Origin: Marinobacter arenosus
Lineage (GTDB): Bacteria; Pseudomonadota; Gammaproteobacteria; Pseudomonadales; Oleiphilaceae
Assembly (NCBI RefSeq): GCF_019264345.1
Contig: NZ_JAHVAO010000001.1
Coordinates: 124,001 to 188,000, forward strand
Direction: 5' to 3'
DNA: 64,000 nucleotides
Of the stretch, positions 28,623 through 38,324 are shown in pieces; position 1 is the stretch's first letter; the number at the start of each line of letters is the position of its first letter. The notes beneath the pieces are model-generated. The model did not search any database. It worked only from the letters and a program-made list of their open reading frames with translations, and had not been told where the DNA came from. A program made the translations under genes and the position numbers.

Positions 28623-28655
28623 ATACTTGACTGAAATAGTAGGTCAATTCATACT
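28623..28655 (+). promoter_or_regulatory. iscR promoter with an IscR type-1 operator
   Basis: ATACTTGACTGAAATAGT at 28623-28640 and the following seven bases match the left half and centre of the type-1 site bound by [2Fe-2S]-IscR; the right half is weaker. The site covers the promoter: TTGACT (28627-28632), a 17-base spacer and CATACT (28650-28655). This is the known autorepression layout of isc operons. Confidence 0.78.
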
Positions 28656-28699
28656 CGCTGCTGTAATTCGAGATTCAATCCCATCACGGGGCTGATGCC

Positions 28700-29197
28700 A
28701 TGAAGCTGACCACCAAAGGCCGCTATGCCGTCACGGCAATGCTGGATCTGGCTCTGCACGGAGACCAGGGGCCGGTGAGTCTTGCTGATATTTCAGCCCG
28801 TCAGGAAATCTCACTTTCCTACCTGGAACAGCTCTTCTCCCGTCTGCGTCGTCAGAACCTGGTGGTCAGCATTCGTGGCCCCGGCGGCGGCTATCGCCTG
28901 AGTCGCGATGCTGGAAAGGTGTTCGTAGCTGAAGTTGTGGACGCCGTCAGCGAGTCTCTGGACACCACACGATGCGGTAACAAAGGGGACTGTCAGAAAG
29001 GCGAGAAGTGTCTGACCCACCACCTTTGGTCCGATCTGAGTGACCAGATTCATCAGTTCCTGAGTGAAATCAGCCTCGGCGACCTGATGCAGAAGCACGA
29101 AATCCGCCAGGTTGCGGACCGGCAGAACCGCCGTCAGTCTGACAACGGCTCTGAAACGATTAATACCGAACGCCTGTCTGACCAGGCGCCGGCCTGA
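28700..29197 (+). CDS. iscR: Fe-S cluster-sensing regulator IscR
   Basis: Rrf2-family repressor, 165 residues. Winged-helix N-terminus ([20 protein letters not shown] ... [33 protein letters not shown]) and the three cluster Cys with the CX5CX5C spacing in [21 protein letters not shown], plus the nearby His. Senses the [2Fe-2S] state and represses its own operon through the upstream site. Only iscS follows it here. Confidence 0.97.
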   Translation: MKLTTKGRYAVTAMLDLALHGDQGPVSLADISARQEISLSYLEQLFSRLRRQNLVVSIRGPGGGYRLSRDAGKVFVAEVVDAVSESLDTTRCGNKGDCQKGEKCLTHHLWSDLSDQIHQFLSEISLGDLMQKHEIRQVADRQNRRQSDNGSETINTERLSDQAPA

Positions 29198-29216
29198 AAC
29201 ATTACTCCTTGAAATC

Positions 29217-30365
29217 ATGAAAAAGCCCGTATACCTGGATTATGCGGCGACGACGCCCGTTGATCCGTCTGTCGCCGAAGAAATGGTGAAGTACCTGACA
29301 CCCGATGGAATTTTTGGGAATCCGGCTTCGCGATCGCACGCCTTTGGCTGGAGGGCGGAGGCTGCCGTTGAGGCGGCGCGTCGGGAAGTTGCCCAACTGA
29401 TCCACGCTGATCCCAGAGAGATCGTCTGGACCTCTGGCGCCACTGAGTCGGACAATCTCGCCATCAAGGGTGCGGTCGCCGGACGCACTGGCGTCCATCT
29501 CGTGACCTCATCCATCGAGCACAAAGCGGTGTTGGATACCTGTAAATGGCTGGAGCAGCATGGCGTAGAGGTGACCTGGCTGTCACCGGACCGTGATGGT
29601 CGAATTCATCCGGATCAGGTGACCAATGCCTTGCGGGACAATACGGTTCTGGTCAGTCTCATGCTGGTCAACAACGAGCTGGGTTGCGTGACCGATGTTG
29701 CCGCCATTGGTCGCGAACTTCGTGAGCGAGGCGTGCTCTTTCACGTCGATGCCGCCCAGGCAGCCGGCAAAATGCCAGTCGATGTGACGGCAATGCCGGT
29801 CGATCTGATGTCGTTGTCCGGGCACAAAGTATACGGGCCCAAGGGGGTCGGGGCGCTTTACGTGAGACGTTCACCGGATGTGCGCATCGAGGCCCAGATT
29901 CATGGCGGTGGACACGAGCGAGGCATGCGCTCCGGGACGTTGCCGACGCACCAGATCGTGGGCATGGGTAAGGCATTTTCCATCGCCCAGGAGTGCCTTG
30001 AATCGGATAGGGAAGAGCTGGAGCGCCTGCGGACCTCTTTCCTTGGCGGCCTCGAAGGTCTGGATGGCGTCAGCCTGAACGGAAGCGCCGAGTTTCGTGT
30101 GCCGGGCATCGTGAACCTTTCCTTTGACGGGGTCGAGGCGGAGTCCTTGATGCTGGGCCTGAGGGATCTGGCCGTGTCGTCGGGATCAGCCTGTGCGTCG
30201 GCCACGATCGAACCCTCGTTTGTCCTGCGTGGAATTGGTTTGAGCGACGAGCAGGCCCACAGGGCGCTGCGTTTCTCTTTCGGCCGGTTTACCACGGCCG
30301 AGGAAGTGGTTTTTGCCAGTTCGCAAATAGTTGATGTTGTTAGCCGACTGCGTGCAGTGCGGTAG
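29217..30365 (+). CDS. iscS: cysteine desulfurase IscS, C-terminally short
   Basis: PLP enzyme that removes sulfur from cysteine for Fe-S clusters and tRNA thiolation. From the ATG at 29217 ([17 protein letters not shown]) it is 382 residues. Catalytic Lys204 (SGHK) and the sulfur-carrying Cys326 ([11 protein letters not shown]) are intact, so the enzyme should be active. It ends at SRLRAVR, lacking about 20 residues (SPLWEMYK...IEWAHH in E. coli) that contact the scaffold IscU. No iscU, iscA, hscBA, fdx or iscX follows; ndk comes 68 bases later. The start is not preceded by a strong ribosome site. Confidence 0.95.
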   Translation: MKKPVYLDYAATTPVDPSVAEEMVKYLTPDGIFGNPASRSHAFGWRAEAAVEAARREVAQLIHADPREIVWTSGATESDNLAIKGAVAGRTGVHLVTSSIEHKAVLDTCKWLEQHGVEVTWLSPDRDGRIHPDQVTNALRDNTVLVSLMLVNNELGCVTDVAAIGRELRERGVLFHVDAAQAAGKMPVDVTAMPVDLMSLSGHKVYGPKGVGALYVRRSPDVRIEAQIHGGGHERGMRSGTLPTHQIVGMGKAFSIAQECLESDREELERLRTSFLGGLEGLDGVSLNGSAEFRVPGIVNLSFDGVEAESLMLGLRDLAVSSGSACASATIEPSFVLRGIGLSDEQAHRALRFSFGRFTTAEEVVFASSQIVDVVSRLRAVR

Positions 30366-30433
30366 GCAGTTGCCCCTGGACTGCGTATAATCGCAGGCCG
30401 GAATTTTAACCTGAACCCTAGTGGAGAAAGACC

Positions 30434-30862
30434 ATGGCGAATGAGCGTACGCTCTCGATTATCAAGCCCGACGCAGTTGCTAAGAACGTGATCGGTGAAA
30501 TTTACAGCCGTTTTGAGAAGGCGGGGTTGAACATCGTTGCTGCCAAGATGATGCACCTTACCCAGGAGCAGGCTGAAGGTTTCTATGCGGAGCACAAGGA
30601 ACGCCCGTTTTTCAACGACCTGGTGGCATTCATGACCTCCGGTCCAGTTGTTGTTCAGGTTCTGGAAGGCGAAGGCGCCATCCTCAAGAACCGTGACCTG
30701 ATGGGGGCAACCAACCCGAAGGAAGCGGACGCGGGCACTATCCGCGCTGATTTTGCGTCTTCTATCGATGCAAACGCTGTTCACGGCTCTGACTCAGCAG
30801 CGTCAGCTGAGCGTGAAATCGCGTATTTTTTCAATGACAACGAGATCTGCCCGCGCGGCTGA
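30434..30862 (+). CDS. ndk: nucleoside diphosphate kinase
   Basis: Balances nucleoside triphosphate pools. 142 residues with the phospho-His117 in [20 protein letters not shown] and the N-terminal [12 protein letters not shown]. Preceded by GTGGAGA. A perfect TATAAT at 30386-30391 in the iscS-ndk gap, without a good -35, may be its own promoter. Confidence 0.98.
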   Translation: MANERTLSIIKPDAVAKNVIGEIYSRFEKAGLNIVAAKMMHLTQEQAEGFYAEHKERPFFNDLVAFMTSGPVVVQVLEGEGAILKNRDLMGATNPKEADAGTIRADFASSIDANAVHGSDSAASAEREIAYFFNDNEICPRG

Positions 30863-30927
30863 TTCAGTTGATCGGGGGGCGGTCGTCGGACCGCTCCCCG
30901 AATTGGTTATCTGATCGAGGTTATGAA

Positions 30928-32040
30928 ATGACAGCGGCCGCTGAAAAAACCAATCTTCTCGGGATGCCGAAAGCCAAACTTGAGGCTTTCTTCGATTCCC
31001 TGGGGGAAAAGCGTTTTCGTGCCACCCAGGTTTTGCAGTGGATTCATCAGCGTGGGGCTGATGACTTCGATCAAATGACCAATATGAGCAAGGCGCTCCG
31101 GGAAAAGCTCAAACAGGTCGCGGAGATTCGCGGCCCCGAAGTGGTCTACGACGAAACTTCCAAAGACGGTACCCGGAAATGGGTTATGCGCATGGACAAC
31201 GGGAACAGCGTTGAAACCGTGCTGATTCCCGATGGTGAGCGTGGAACCCTCTGCGTTTCCTCACAGATTGGCTGCAGTCTGGATTGCACGTTCTGCTCGA
31301 CCGGCAAGCGAGGGTTTAACCGGAACCTGACCGCGGCCGAGGTGATCGGACAGGTCTGGGTTGCTCGCAAGGCCTTTATGCCGTTTGAGCCCGGTCCGGA
31401 CCGCCCCATCACCAACGTTGTGATGATGGGGATGGGTGAGCCGTTGCTGAACTTCGACAACGTGGTTGATGCCATGAACCTCATGATGGAGGATCTGGCT
31501 TATGGGATCTCCAAGCGCCGGGTCACGTTAAGCACCTCCGGGGTCGTTCCGGCCCTCGACCGCCTGGCGGAAGTTACCGATGTTTCACTGGCTATTTCGC
31601 TTCATGCCCCGAATGATGAGCTCCGTAACAAGTTGGTGCCGCTCAATAAAAAGTATCCGATTTCGGAGCTGCTTGCGGCCACCAAGCGATACTTCGCCCG
31701 GCTACCGGACAAGCGCAAGGCCACCATCGAGTACACCGTGATTGAGGGAATGAACGATCAACCGGAACATGCCCGGGAACTTGCGGTGCTGTTGCGGGAT
31801 CTTCCCTGCAAGATCAATCTGATACCCTTCAATCCGTTTCCTGAAAGTGATTTCCGGCGGCCGAGCATGAACGCAACCCGCCGATTCCAGGCGGTGCTCA
31901 ATGAGGCTGGATACATCACCACAATCAGGACCACCCGTGGTGACGACATTGATGCGGCCTGTGGCCAGTTGGTCGGCAAGGTCGAGGATCGTACCCGTCG
32001 AAGTAAACGATACATTGAGGTCCAGCAGGTTAATCCCTGA
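30928..32040 (+). CDS. rlmN: dual-specificity 23S rRNA/tRNA adenine-C2 methyltransferase
   Basis: Radical-SAM enzyme methylating A2503 of 23S rRNA and A37 of some tRNAs. 370 residues from the ATG at 30928, which is behind GAGG; upstream in-frame codons lack a ribosome site. Cluster Cys116, 120 and 123 (GCSLDCTFC), and the second catalytic Cys near 353 ([10 protein letters not shown]). It needs Fe-S clusters, of which iscS lies 0.6 kb upstream. Confidence 0.97.
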   Translation: MTAAAEKTNLLGMPKAKLEAFFDSLGEKRFRATQVLQWIHQRGADDFDQMTNMSKALREKLKQVAEIRGPEVVYDETSKDGTRKWVMRMDNGNSVETVLIPDGERGTLCVSSQIGCSLDCTFCSTGKRGFNRNLTAAEVIGQVWVARKAFMPFEPGPDRPITNVVMMGMGEPLLNFDNVVDAMNLMMEDLAYGISKRRVTLSTSGVVPALDRLAEVTDVSLAISLHAPNDELRNKLVPLNKKYPISELLAATKRYFARLPDKRKATIEYTVIEGMNDQPEHARELAVLLRDLPCKINLIPFNPFPESDFRRPSMNATRRFQAVLNEAGYITTIRTTRGDDIDAACGQLVGKVEDRTRRSKRYIEVQQVNP

Positions 32041-32080
32041 CACGGCACCGACAACGAGTTGAAGCGAGGAATGCGAAACT

Positions 32081-32884
32081 GTGACCTATAGATCGACGAG
32101 CTGGCGTTTTTCTGTCGTGGCGCTGATGTTGGCCGCGTTGTTTGTCACAGGGTGCGTCACAACCACGGACAGTCGTTTTTCCCGCGAGGCAGATCGCCAG
32201 GAAGCTGTCGAGGACTATGTTCAGCTGGCCACCGCCTACATAGGGCAGGGCAATCTTGATCGTGCCCGCCACCACCTCGACCGTGCTCTTGATCTGGACT
32301 CCGACAGCCCAAAGGCGAAGGCGGCCATGGGATTGGTCTATAACGCCGAGGGCGAAGCCGAGTTGGCAGAATCGAGTTTCAAGGAAGCTATCTCCTCAGA
32401 CCCCGGTTACACCCGTGCGCGCGTGTACTACGGCGCGTTCCTGTATGGTCAGGGTCGTATGGAGGATGCGCGGAACCAGTTTCGTGCCGCTTCGCGGGAC
32501 ACGGAATACAAAGACCGGGGCTCAGTCTTCTTTAACCTGGGTATGACCCAGGAGCGGCTCGATGAGCTCGACAATGCGGCTACGTCCTATCGACGTGCGG
32601 TCGAGCTGTCTCGTGGAGACGCGCGGTCGCTGCTGGCGCTGTCCCGTGTGCTGGCAGACCAGGGAGACTTCAACTCGGCGGCACGTTATTACTCCCGACT
32701 TTCCTCAATGATGCAGAGAGATGAGCGTCTGCGTCACTCCCCTGAAAGCTTGTTGACGGGCATCCGTATTGCCCGCCATCTGGACAACCGCAACCAGGAA
32801 GCCAGCCTGGCCTTGCAACTGAAGAACAACTTCCCGGAGTCAGTCGAATACCAACAATACAAGGTGCTGATTTCTAATGACTAA
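32081..32884 (+). CDS. pilW: type IV pilus biogenesis lipoprotein PilW/PilF
   Basis: Pilotin that helps the PilQ secretin reach and assemble in the outer membrane. 267 residues from a GTG; lipobox FVTGC (Cys25) and about five tetratricopeptide repeats (DYVQLATAYIGQGNLDRARHHLDRAL, AKAAMGLVYNAEGEAELAESSFKEAI and following). Found between rlmN and rodZ in many pseudomonads and relatives. Overlaps rodZ by 8 bases. Confidence 0.93.
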   Translation: MTYRSTSWRFSVVALMLAALFVTGCVTTTDSRFSREADRQEAVEDYVQLATAYIGQGNLDRARHHLDRALDLDSDSPKAKAAMGLVYNAEGEAELAESSFKEAISSDPGYTRARVYYGAFLYGQGRMEDARNQFRAASRDTEYKDRGSVFFNLGMTQERLDELDNAATSYRRAVELSRGDARSLLALSRVLADQGDFNSAARYYSRLSSMMQRDERLRHSPESLLTGIRIARHLDNRNQEASLALQLKNNFPESVEYQQYKVLISND

Positions 32885-33911
32885 TGAAGAAACCTCCCAG
32901 CCGGTGAGCGGAGATCCTGTCGGGCAGCAGCTGCAACGCGCACGAGAGCAAAAAGGTTTGAGTGCCGATGACGTAGCCAAGGCCCAACATCTCCGGCCGG
33001 CTGTCATTCACGCCATTGAGGCTGGTGATTACAAACAGATTGACAGTGAACTCTTCCTGAAAGGGTATGTCAGGGCCTATGCGAAGCAGGTTGGCCTGGA
33101 AGCCAACGATGTAATAGCCGACCTGGACCGTGAACTTGAGCCATTGCGGCAAAAGCGAGAGCAGGAGTTCGAGGCCAACCCACTGGTTGATATCGAGCGT
33201 CGACGTCTCAAGAAACGTCGTGCGGCCAAACTGGCGCTGTTATTGTGTGTCGCCGCGCTCGCAGGCTACCTGGTCTTCACGTTTGTACTGCCCCAGCCTG
33301 AGTCCATGGCACCGTCGGATGTGGCGGAAGAGGCAGAGCAAGGCGTATCGGCCACCGATGCGCCCGAGAGCCAGACCGAGACGGCTGTTCCGGAAGACGT
33401 CTCCGCCGACGTGAATGAGGAGGCGACCGTAGAGCCAATCTCAGAGCCAGAGCCAGACCCCGAACTCGTGGCAGCTGCCCCTGACGAGGAGGTGCCGGCG
33501 GCCGAGCAGGCGACGGACGTCACGCCAACAGAACCGGTCGAGCCGATGGGCGACGATTCGGTCACCAGTGACGATATCGTGGATCCAGTCGAGTCTGCCC
33601 CCGTGGTCACGCAATCCACGGACCCTGTGCTGGGAGATCCGGCCGAGCCAGTGGTCGTGACGGATACCGGGAGACTACAGATTACCTTTACGGGTGACTG
33701 CTGGGTTCAGGTCAGCGATGCCGCCGGCAATCGACTGGTCAATTCACTGCAACGGAATGGCGACCGGATCGACGTGACCGGCGAGGTTCCCCTCAGGGTG
33801 GTGATTGGCGCTGTCGACGCGGTCGGCTCGATCAGCTTCCAGGGGGAGCCGGTGGACATGGACGGTTACCGTGTGGTCAATAATCGGTCAGAATTTACCC
33901 TGACGATCTGA
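32877..33911 (+). CDS. rodZ: RodZ-like cell-shape helix-turn-helix membrane protein
   Basis: 344 residues: a cytoplasmic HTH of the Xre type (about 10-75, GQQLQRAREQKGLSADDVAKAQHLRPAVIHAIEAGDY), a basic stretch, one membrane span (about 120-140), a long acidic Pro/Glu/Thr-rich linker (145-260) and a C-terminal beta domain (GRLQITFTGDCWVQVSDAAGNRL, DUF4115). In E. coli RodZ the HTH binds MreB. The linker is unusually acidic and repetitive. Confidence 0.9.
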   Translation: MTNEETSQPVSGDPVGQQLQRAREQKGLSADDVAKAQHLRPAVIHAIEAGDYKQIDSELFLKGYVRAYAKQVGLEANDVIADLDRELEPLRQKREQEFEANPLVDIERRRLKKRRAAKLALLLCVAALAGYLVFTFVLPQPESMAPSDVAEEAEQGVSATDAPESQTETAVPEDVSADVNEEATVEPISEPEPDPELVAAAPDEEVPAAEQATDVTPTEPVEPMGDDSVTSDDIVDPVESAPVVTQSTDPVLGDPAEPVVVTDTGRLQITFTGDCWVQVSDAAGNRLVNSLQRNGDRIDVTGEVPLRVVIGAVDAVGSISFQGEPVDMDGYRVVNNRSEFTLTI

Positions 33912-33944
33912 AACTTGAAACTCATTGAAATCGGTCAGTAAGCC

Positions 33945-35063
33945 ATGAAACACGAATCCCCAATCGTTAGACGCAAATCTCGCCAGATCATGGTGGGTAA
34001 TGTACCTGTTGGTGGTGATGCGCCGATTGCGGTTCAAAGCATGACCAATACCAGCACGTGTGACGTCGACGCCACCGTCGGACAGATTCGGGCGCTTGAG
34101 GACGCCGGCGCCGATATCGTTCGCGTGTCAGTTCCGACCATGGATGCCGCAGAAGCCTTTGGCAAGATCCGGGAGCAGGTCTCTGTTCCGCTGGTTGCCG
34201 ATATCCATTTCGATTACAAGATTGCCCTGCGTGTGGCCGAACTCGGCGTGGACTGCCTTCGAATCAATCCGGGAAATATCGGTCGGGAAGACCGCGTCAG
34301 CGCGGTGATCAGTGCCGCGAGGGACCGGAATATTCCGATTCGCATCGGCGTGAATGCGGGTTCTTTGGAGAAAGAGCTTCAGCGTAAATACGGGGAGCCC
34401 ACCCCGGATGCCCTCGTTGAATCCGCAATGCGTCACATCGATATTCTCGATCGCCACGATTTTCAGGATTTCAAGGTCAGTCTGAAAGCGTCGGAAGTGT
34501 TCATGACCGTCGCGGCATACCGAAAGATCGCCGCACAGATTGAGCAGCCGTTGCACCTTGGTATCACCGAGGCAGGCGGCTTCCGTTCCGGAACAGTGAA
34601 GTCTTCCATTGGCTTGGGAATGCTACTGATGGACGGTATTGGCGATACCATTCGTGTATCCCTCGCCGCAGACCCGGTTCAGGAAATCAAGGTGGGCTAT
34701 GACATCCTGAAGAGTCTCCGTCTGCGCAGTCGCGGTATTAATTTCATCGCCTGCCCAAGCTGCTCCCGCCAGAATTTCGATGTGATCCAGACCATGAACG
34801 ACCTAGAGGCGCGCCTCGAGGACGTGAATACGGCCATGGATGTCGCGATCATTGGTTGCATTGTGAATGGTCCCGGTGAGGCGAAAGAAGCGGATATCGG
34901 GCTGACCGGTGGAAGCCCGAAGAACCTGTTCTATATGGCGGGCAAGCCGAATCAGAAACTGGATAACGCGACGCTGACCGACGACCTGGAGCGCCTGATT
35001 CGCGAAGAAGTCGCGCGGCGCAAGGAAGAGGAAGACGCAATCATCGCCCGTTCGGGCAGCTGA
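33945..35063 (+). CDS. ispG: 4-hydroxy-3-methylbut-2-enyl-diphosphate synthase (flavodoxin)
   Basis: Penultimate [4Fe-4S] enzyme of the MEP isoprenoid pathway. 372 residues, with [34 protein letters not shown], the CPSCSRQ pair and [20 protein letters not shown] with the third Cys near the C-terminus. Usual neighbour of rodZ and hisS. It depends on Fe-S cluster supply. Confidence 0.97.
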   Translation: MKHESPIVRRKSRQIMVGNVPVGGDAPIAVQSMTNTSTCDVDATVGQIRALEDAGADIVRVSVPTMDAAEAFGKIREQVSVPLVADIHFDYKIALRVAELGVDCLRINPGNIGREDRVSAVISAARDRNIPIRIGVNAGSLEKELQRKYGEPTPDALVESAMRHIDILDRHDFQDFKVSLKASEVFMTVAAYRKIAAQIEQPLHLGITEAGGFRSGTVKSSIGLGMLLMDGIGDTIRVSLAADPVQEIKVGYDILKSLRLRSRGINFIACPSCSRQNFDVIQTMNDLEARLEDVNTAMDVAIIGCIVNGPGEAKEADIGLTGGSPKNLFYMAGKPNQKLDNATLTDDLERLIREEVARRKEEEDAIIARSGS

Positions 35064-35115
35064 TCCCGTCTGGTTTCCCGGCATGAATACTCAGAAATAC
35101 GTTTAAGGGTTTAAC

Positions 35116-36396
35116 TTGGCTAAGATTCAGGCAATTCGCGGGATGAACGACATCCTGCCCGAACAGACGCCCGTCTGGCAGTTTGTTGAAGACACCGTAC
35201 GCAAAGTGCTCGCGCAGTATGGGTATCAGGAAATCCGGATGCCCATCGTTGAGCAGACCGAACTGTTCAAACGTTCCATTGGGGAAGTCACCGATATCGT
35301 CGAAAAGGAAATGTATACCTTCGACGACCGAAACGGCGACAGCCTGACCCTCAGGCCCGAGGGAACCGCCGGCTGCGTGCGGGCAGCGGAAGAGCATGGT
35401 CTGCTGTTCAACCAGACTCGCCGGTTGTGGTACACCGGCCCGATGTTTCGCCATGAACGGCCGCAGAAGGGACGCTATCGCCAGTTTCACCAGATTGGGG
35501 TGGAGTGCTTCGGCATGGAAGGGCCGGATATTGATGCGGAACTGTTGGTCCTGACGGCTCGCCTCTGGAAAGCGCTTGGTCTTCAGGAGCATACCCGCCT
35601 GGAAATCAACTCCATTGGTACCTCGGAAGCGCGCAAGGTCTATCGTCAGGCCCTGGTGGATTACCTGAGCCAATACAAGGCCGAACTCGACGCAGACAGT
35701 CAGCGCCGGCTGGACACCAACCCACTGCGCATTCTCGATAGCAAGGACCCGTCAACCCGAAAGATCCTGGAAGGCGCACCGAAGCTTGACAGCTATCTGG
35801 ACGATGAGTCCCGGGCACACTTCGACAGGTTGCGGGAACTGCTGGATGCCGCTGGTATCCGCTATTCCGTGAACCCGGCGCTGGTTCGCGGTCTCGATTA
35901 CTACGGCAAGACCGTGTTCGAATGGATTACCGACAGCCTGGGCGCCCAGGGAACGGTCTGCGCCGGTGGGCGTTATGACGGGCTGGTTGAGCAGCTTGGC
36001 GGCAAGCCGACCCGGGCCGTTGGCTTCGCCATGGGGCTGGAGCGGCTTATTCTCCTGCTTGAGACCCTGGGGCTCGTCCCAGCGCACGTGAACAGCAATG
36101 CGGATGTGTATGTGACGGCAATGGGTGAGGGCGCCGTTGCCTCTGCACTGGCGCTGTCAGAGGAACTTCGAGGGGCCTTGCCGGGCACCGTGGTGATATC
36201 CCATTGTGGCGGGGGAAGCTTTAAAAGCCAGATGAAGAAGGCTGACAAGAGCGGTGCCCGGTATGCCGTCATCCTCGGGGAGAACGAGGTGGCCAATGGC
36301 ACCGCCGGACTCAAGCCCCTGCGGTCCGATGAGCCCCAGCGAGACGTTGCTCGCAATGAGCTCGCCCCAGCCCTGGCGGAAGCGCTCAAGTACTGA
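35116..36396 (+). CDS. hisS: histidine-tRNA ligase
   Basis: Class II synthetase, 426 residues. Start is TTG at 35116 behind TAAGGG. Motif 1 in [37 protein letters not shown], motif 2 in [17 protein letters not shown] ... [28 protein letters not shown], and motif 3 in [11 protein letters not shown]. His-specific [15 protein letters not shown] is present, and the C-terminal anticodon-binding domain is complete. Confidence 0.98.
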   Translation: MAKIQAIRGMNDILPEQTPVWQFVEDTVRKVLAQYGYQEIRMPIVEQTELFKRSIGEVTDIVEKEMYTFDDRNGDSLTLRPEGTAGCVRAAEEHGLLFNQTRRLWYTGPMFRHERPQKGRYRQFHQIGVECFGMEGPDIDAELLVLTARLWKALGLQEHTRLEINSIGTSEARKVYRQALVDYLSQYKAELDADSQRRLDTNPLRILDSKDPSTRKILEGAPKLDSYLDDESRAHFDRLRELLDAAGIRYSVNPALVRGLDYYGKTVFEWITDSLGAQGTVCAGGRYDGLVEQLGGKPTRAVGFAMGLERLILLLETLGLVPAHVNSNADVYVTAMGEGAVASALALSEELRGALPGTVVISHCGGGSFKSQMKKADKSGARYAVILGENEVANGTAGLKPLRSDEPQRDVARNELAPALAEALKY

Positions 36397-36440
36397 ACCC
36401 AACTTAAACAAAAGCAAAGTAGTCGACTACAGGAGTCATC

Positions 36441-37094
36441 ATGGCTGAACTGCGCACCGAAGAAGAACAGGTCCAGGCGATCAAGGACTGGTGGAAGAAT
36501 AATGGCAGCTCTTTGCTGATCGGTATCGGTGCCGCCCTGGCCATCGTTTTCGGTTGGCAGGCCTGGCAGAACCATCAGGCACAGCAGCGTACTGAAGCTG
36601 CTAACCAGTTCGCCAATCTGCTCAACGCCTTTAGTGAACAGGCTGACGAGAACAGCGCAGAAACCGTGGCCTTTGTGGCGAAAACACTCCGGGAAGATTA
36701 CACCGACAGTGCCTACGCGGTTTACGGCAACCTTATTCTCGCCAAGCAGCAACTGATGTCTGACGATTCGGCCGGTGCGATCGATTCCCTTACCTGGGCG
36801 CTGGATCAAAGTGGTGAGCAACAGGCGTTGGCGTTGGTTGTTCGAAGCCGTCTTGCGCGAGCCCAGTTTGAAGCCGGGCAATACGAGGACGCGCTGGCGA
36901 CGATCGACGCTGCGACAAGCGCCGATGCGTTCGACGCGATTTTTTCCGAACTTCGCGGCGATATTTTGCTGGCCCAGGGTGACAAAGAGGGGGCCCGCGA
37001 GGCTTATCTGGCGGCGCGTGAGCAGAGCCAGCAGGGCCGAAGTGGTGTCCTGCAGCTGAAATTGTCGGATCTCGGTGTTGGGGAGGACGCCTGA
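36441..37094 (+). CDS. yfgM: YfgM-like periplasmic chaperone-associated membrane protein
   Basis: 217 residues: short cytoplasmic EEQVQAIKDWWKNNGSSLLIGIGAALAIVFGWQAWQ with one membrane span at about 25-45, then a helical TPR domain. YfgM is an ancillary subunit of the SecYEG translocon with PpiD. It is followed at once by bamB (TGATG overlap), the conserved order hisS-yfgM-bamB-der. Confidence 0.92.
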   Translation: MAELRTEEEQVQAIKDWWKNNGSSLLIGIGAALAIVFGWQAWQNHQAQQRTEAANQFANLLNAFSEQADENSAETVAFVAKTLREDYTDSAYAVYGNLILAKQQLMSDDSAGAIDSLTWALDQSGEQQALALVVRSRLARAQFEAGQYEDALATIDAATSADAFDAIFSELRGDILLAQGDKEGAREAYLAAREQSQQGRSGVLQLKLSDLGVGEDA

Positions 37095-38266
37095 TGCGAT
37101 TCCATCGCAACAGGTTTGTGCGTGCCGGACTTGTAAGCGGCTTGCTTGCGGTCATGGGGCTGACCGGTTGCAGTACCACCGACACCTTTGAACAACCCGC
37201 TCCGGTGCCTGAGATCGAGAGCTCGGTGGAGTTCAAGCAGGTCTGGAGCATGTCGGTGGGAGACGGTCATGATGAAGACTTTCTCTACCTGGCGCCGTTG
37301 AATACCGGCGACCTGCTGTATGCCGCTTCGGCCGACGGCGAACTCTATGCCGTTCAGTCGGAAGACGGCAAGGTGGTCTGGGAGACCGAACTCAGCGACC
37401 GTATTTTCGCGGGCGTTGGTGGTGACGGTGAGCGGCTTTACCTGGCAACCCGGGAAGCCGAACTCATAGCCCTGTCGCGGGAAGACGGCACGGAACTCTG
37501 GCGCGCAGCATTGCCGACGGAAGTTCTGGCCGCGCCGCAATCTAACGGCAACCTGGTGGTTGCCCAGACGACCGATGGTCGGGTCCTGGGATTCGATGCA
37601 GAGAGTGGCGAGAAACGCTGGCAATACGATGGCGTCGTCCCGGTTCTTTCAATCCGGGCCGCTGCGGCGCCGCTTGTGGGTGGCGACATAGTCCTAGCCT
37701 CCTTTGCCAATGGTAAGCTCATTGCGCTGAGTGCAGAGGCCGGGCAGCCGCTGTGGCAATATGAGGTAGGGCAGCCCCAGGGCCGAACCGAACTCGAACG
37801 ACTGGTGGACATAACCGGTCAGCCACTGGTCCTCGAATCGGCGGTGCTCGTGGTCGGTTACCAGGGCAAGCTGGCTCTCGTGGATATCCGAACCGGCCAG
37901 GAGATCTGGAGCCGAAAGGCGTCGAGCCTTTATTCGCCGATGATCGGCAATGGCGATATCTATCTCGCCGCTGCCAATGGCGATATTGTGGCGTTGCGGG
38001 GCTCTGACCGGAGGGAGCTCTGGGTCCAGAACCGGTTGTCCTGGCGTCAGCTAACCCAGCCGATGGTGGTGGACGATTACCTTGTGACCGCTGATTTCGA
38101 AGGTTATCTGCACATCCTGTCCCGGGAAGATGGCCGCCTTCTGGGGCAGCTGGAATTCGATGATGAGGGTATACGCGTACCGGCACAGCGGCTGGGCAAT
38201 GGTAACCTGCTGGTCTTCGGTAACAGCGGAGACATGGCGGTTCTCAAAATCCGACCCATTGAATGA
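37094..38266 (+). CDS. bamB: outer-membrane assembly lipoprotein BamB
   Basis: Beta-propeller lipoprotein of the BAM complex, 390 residues. Lipobox LTGC (Cys26), then repeated blades each ending in a WE/WR tryptophan (GKVVWETELSDR, GTELWRAALPT, GEKRWQYDG, GQPLWQYEVG, GQEIWSRKAS). The acidic tether (EQPAPVPEIESSVEFKQVW) is near residue 35. A strong terminator follows. Confidence 0.95.
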   Translation: MRFHRNRFVRAGLVSGLLAVMGLTGCSTTDTFEQPAPVPEIESSVEFKQVWSMSVGDGHDEDFLYLAPLNTGDLLYAASADGELYAVQSEDGKVVWETELSDRIFAGVGGDGERLYLATREAELIALSREDGTELWRAALPTEVLAAPQSNGNLVVAQTTDGRVLGFDAESGEKRWQYDGVVPVLSIRAAAAPLVGGDIVLASFANGKLIALSAEAGQPLWQYEVGQPQGRTELERLVDITGQPLVLESAVLVVGYQGKLALVDIRTGQEIWSRKASSLYSPMIGNGDIYLAAANGDIVALRGSDRRELWVQNRLSWRQLTQPMVVDDYLVTADFEGYLHILSREDGRLLGQLEFDDEGIRVPAQRLGNGNLLVFGNSGDMAVLKIRPIE

Positions 38267-38274
38267 ATACGTTT

Positions 38275-38309
38275 CAGCCCGGCACAGAAGCCGGGCTGTT
38301 TTCCTTTTT
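38275..38309 (+). terminator. terminator after bamB
   Basis: CAGCCCGGC (38275-38283), ACAGAA, GCCGGGCTG (38290-38298), a perfect 9-bp stem followed by TTTTCCTTTTT. It separates the long trmJ-bamB run from der, which begins only 16 bases downstream. Confidence 0.88.
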
Positions 38310-38324
38310 GCATAGCGACTTATT

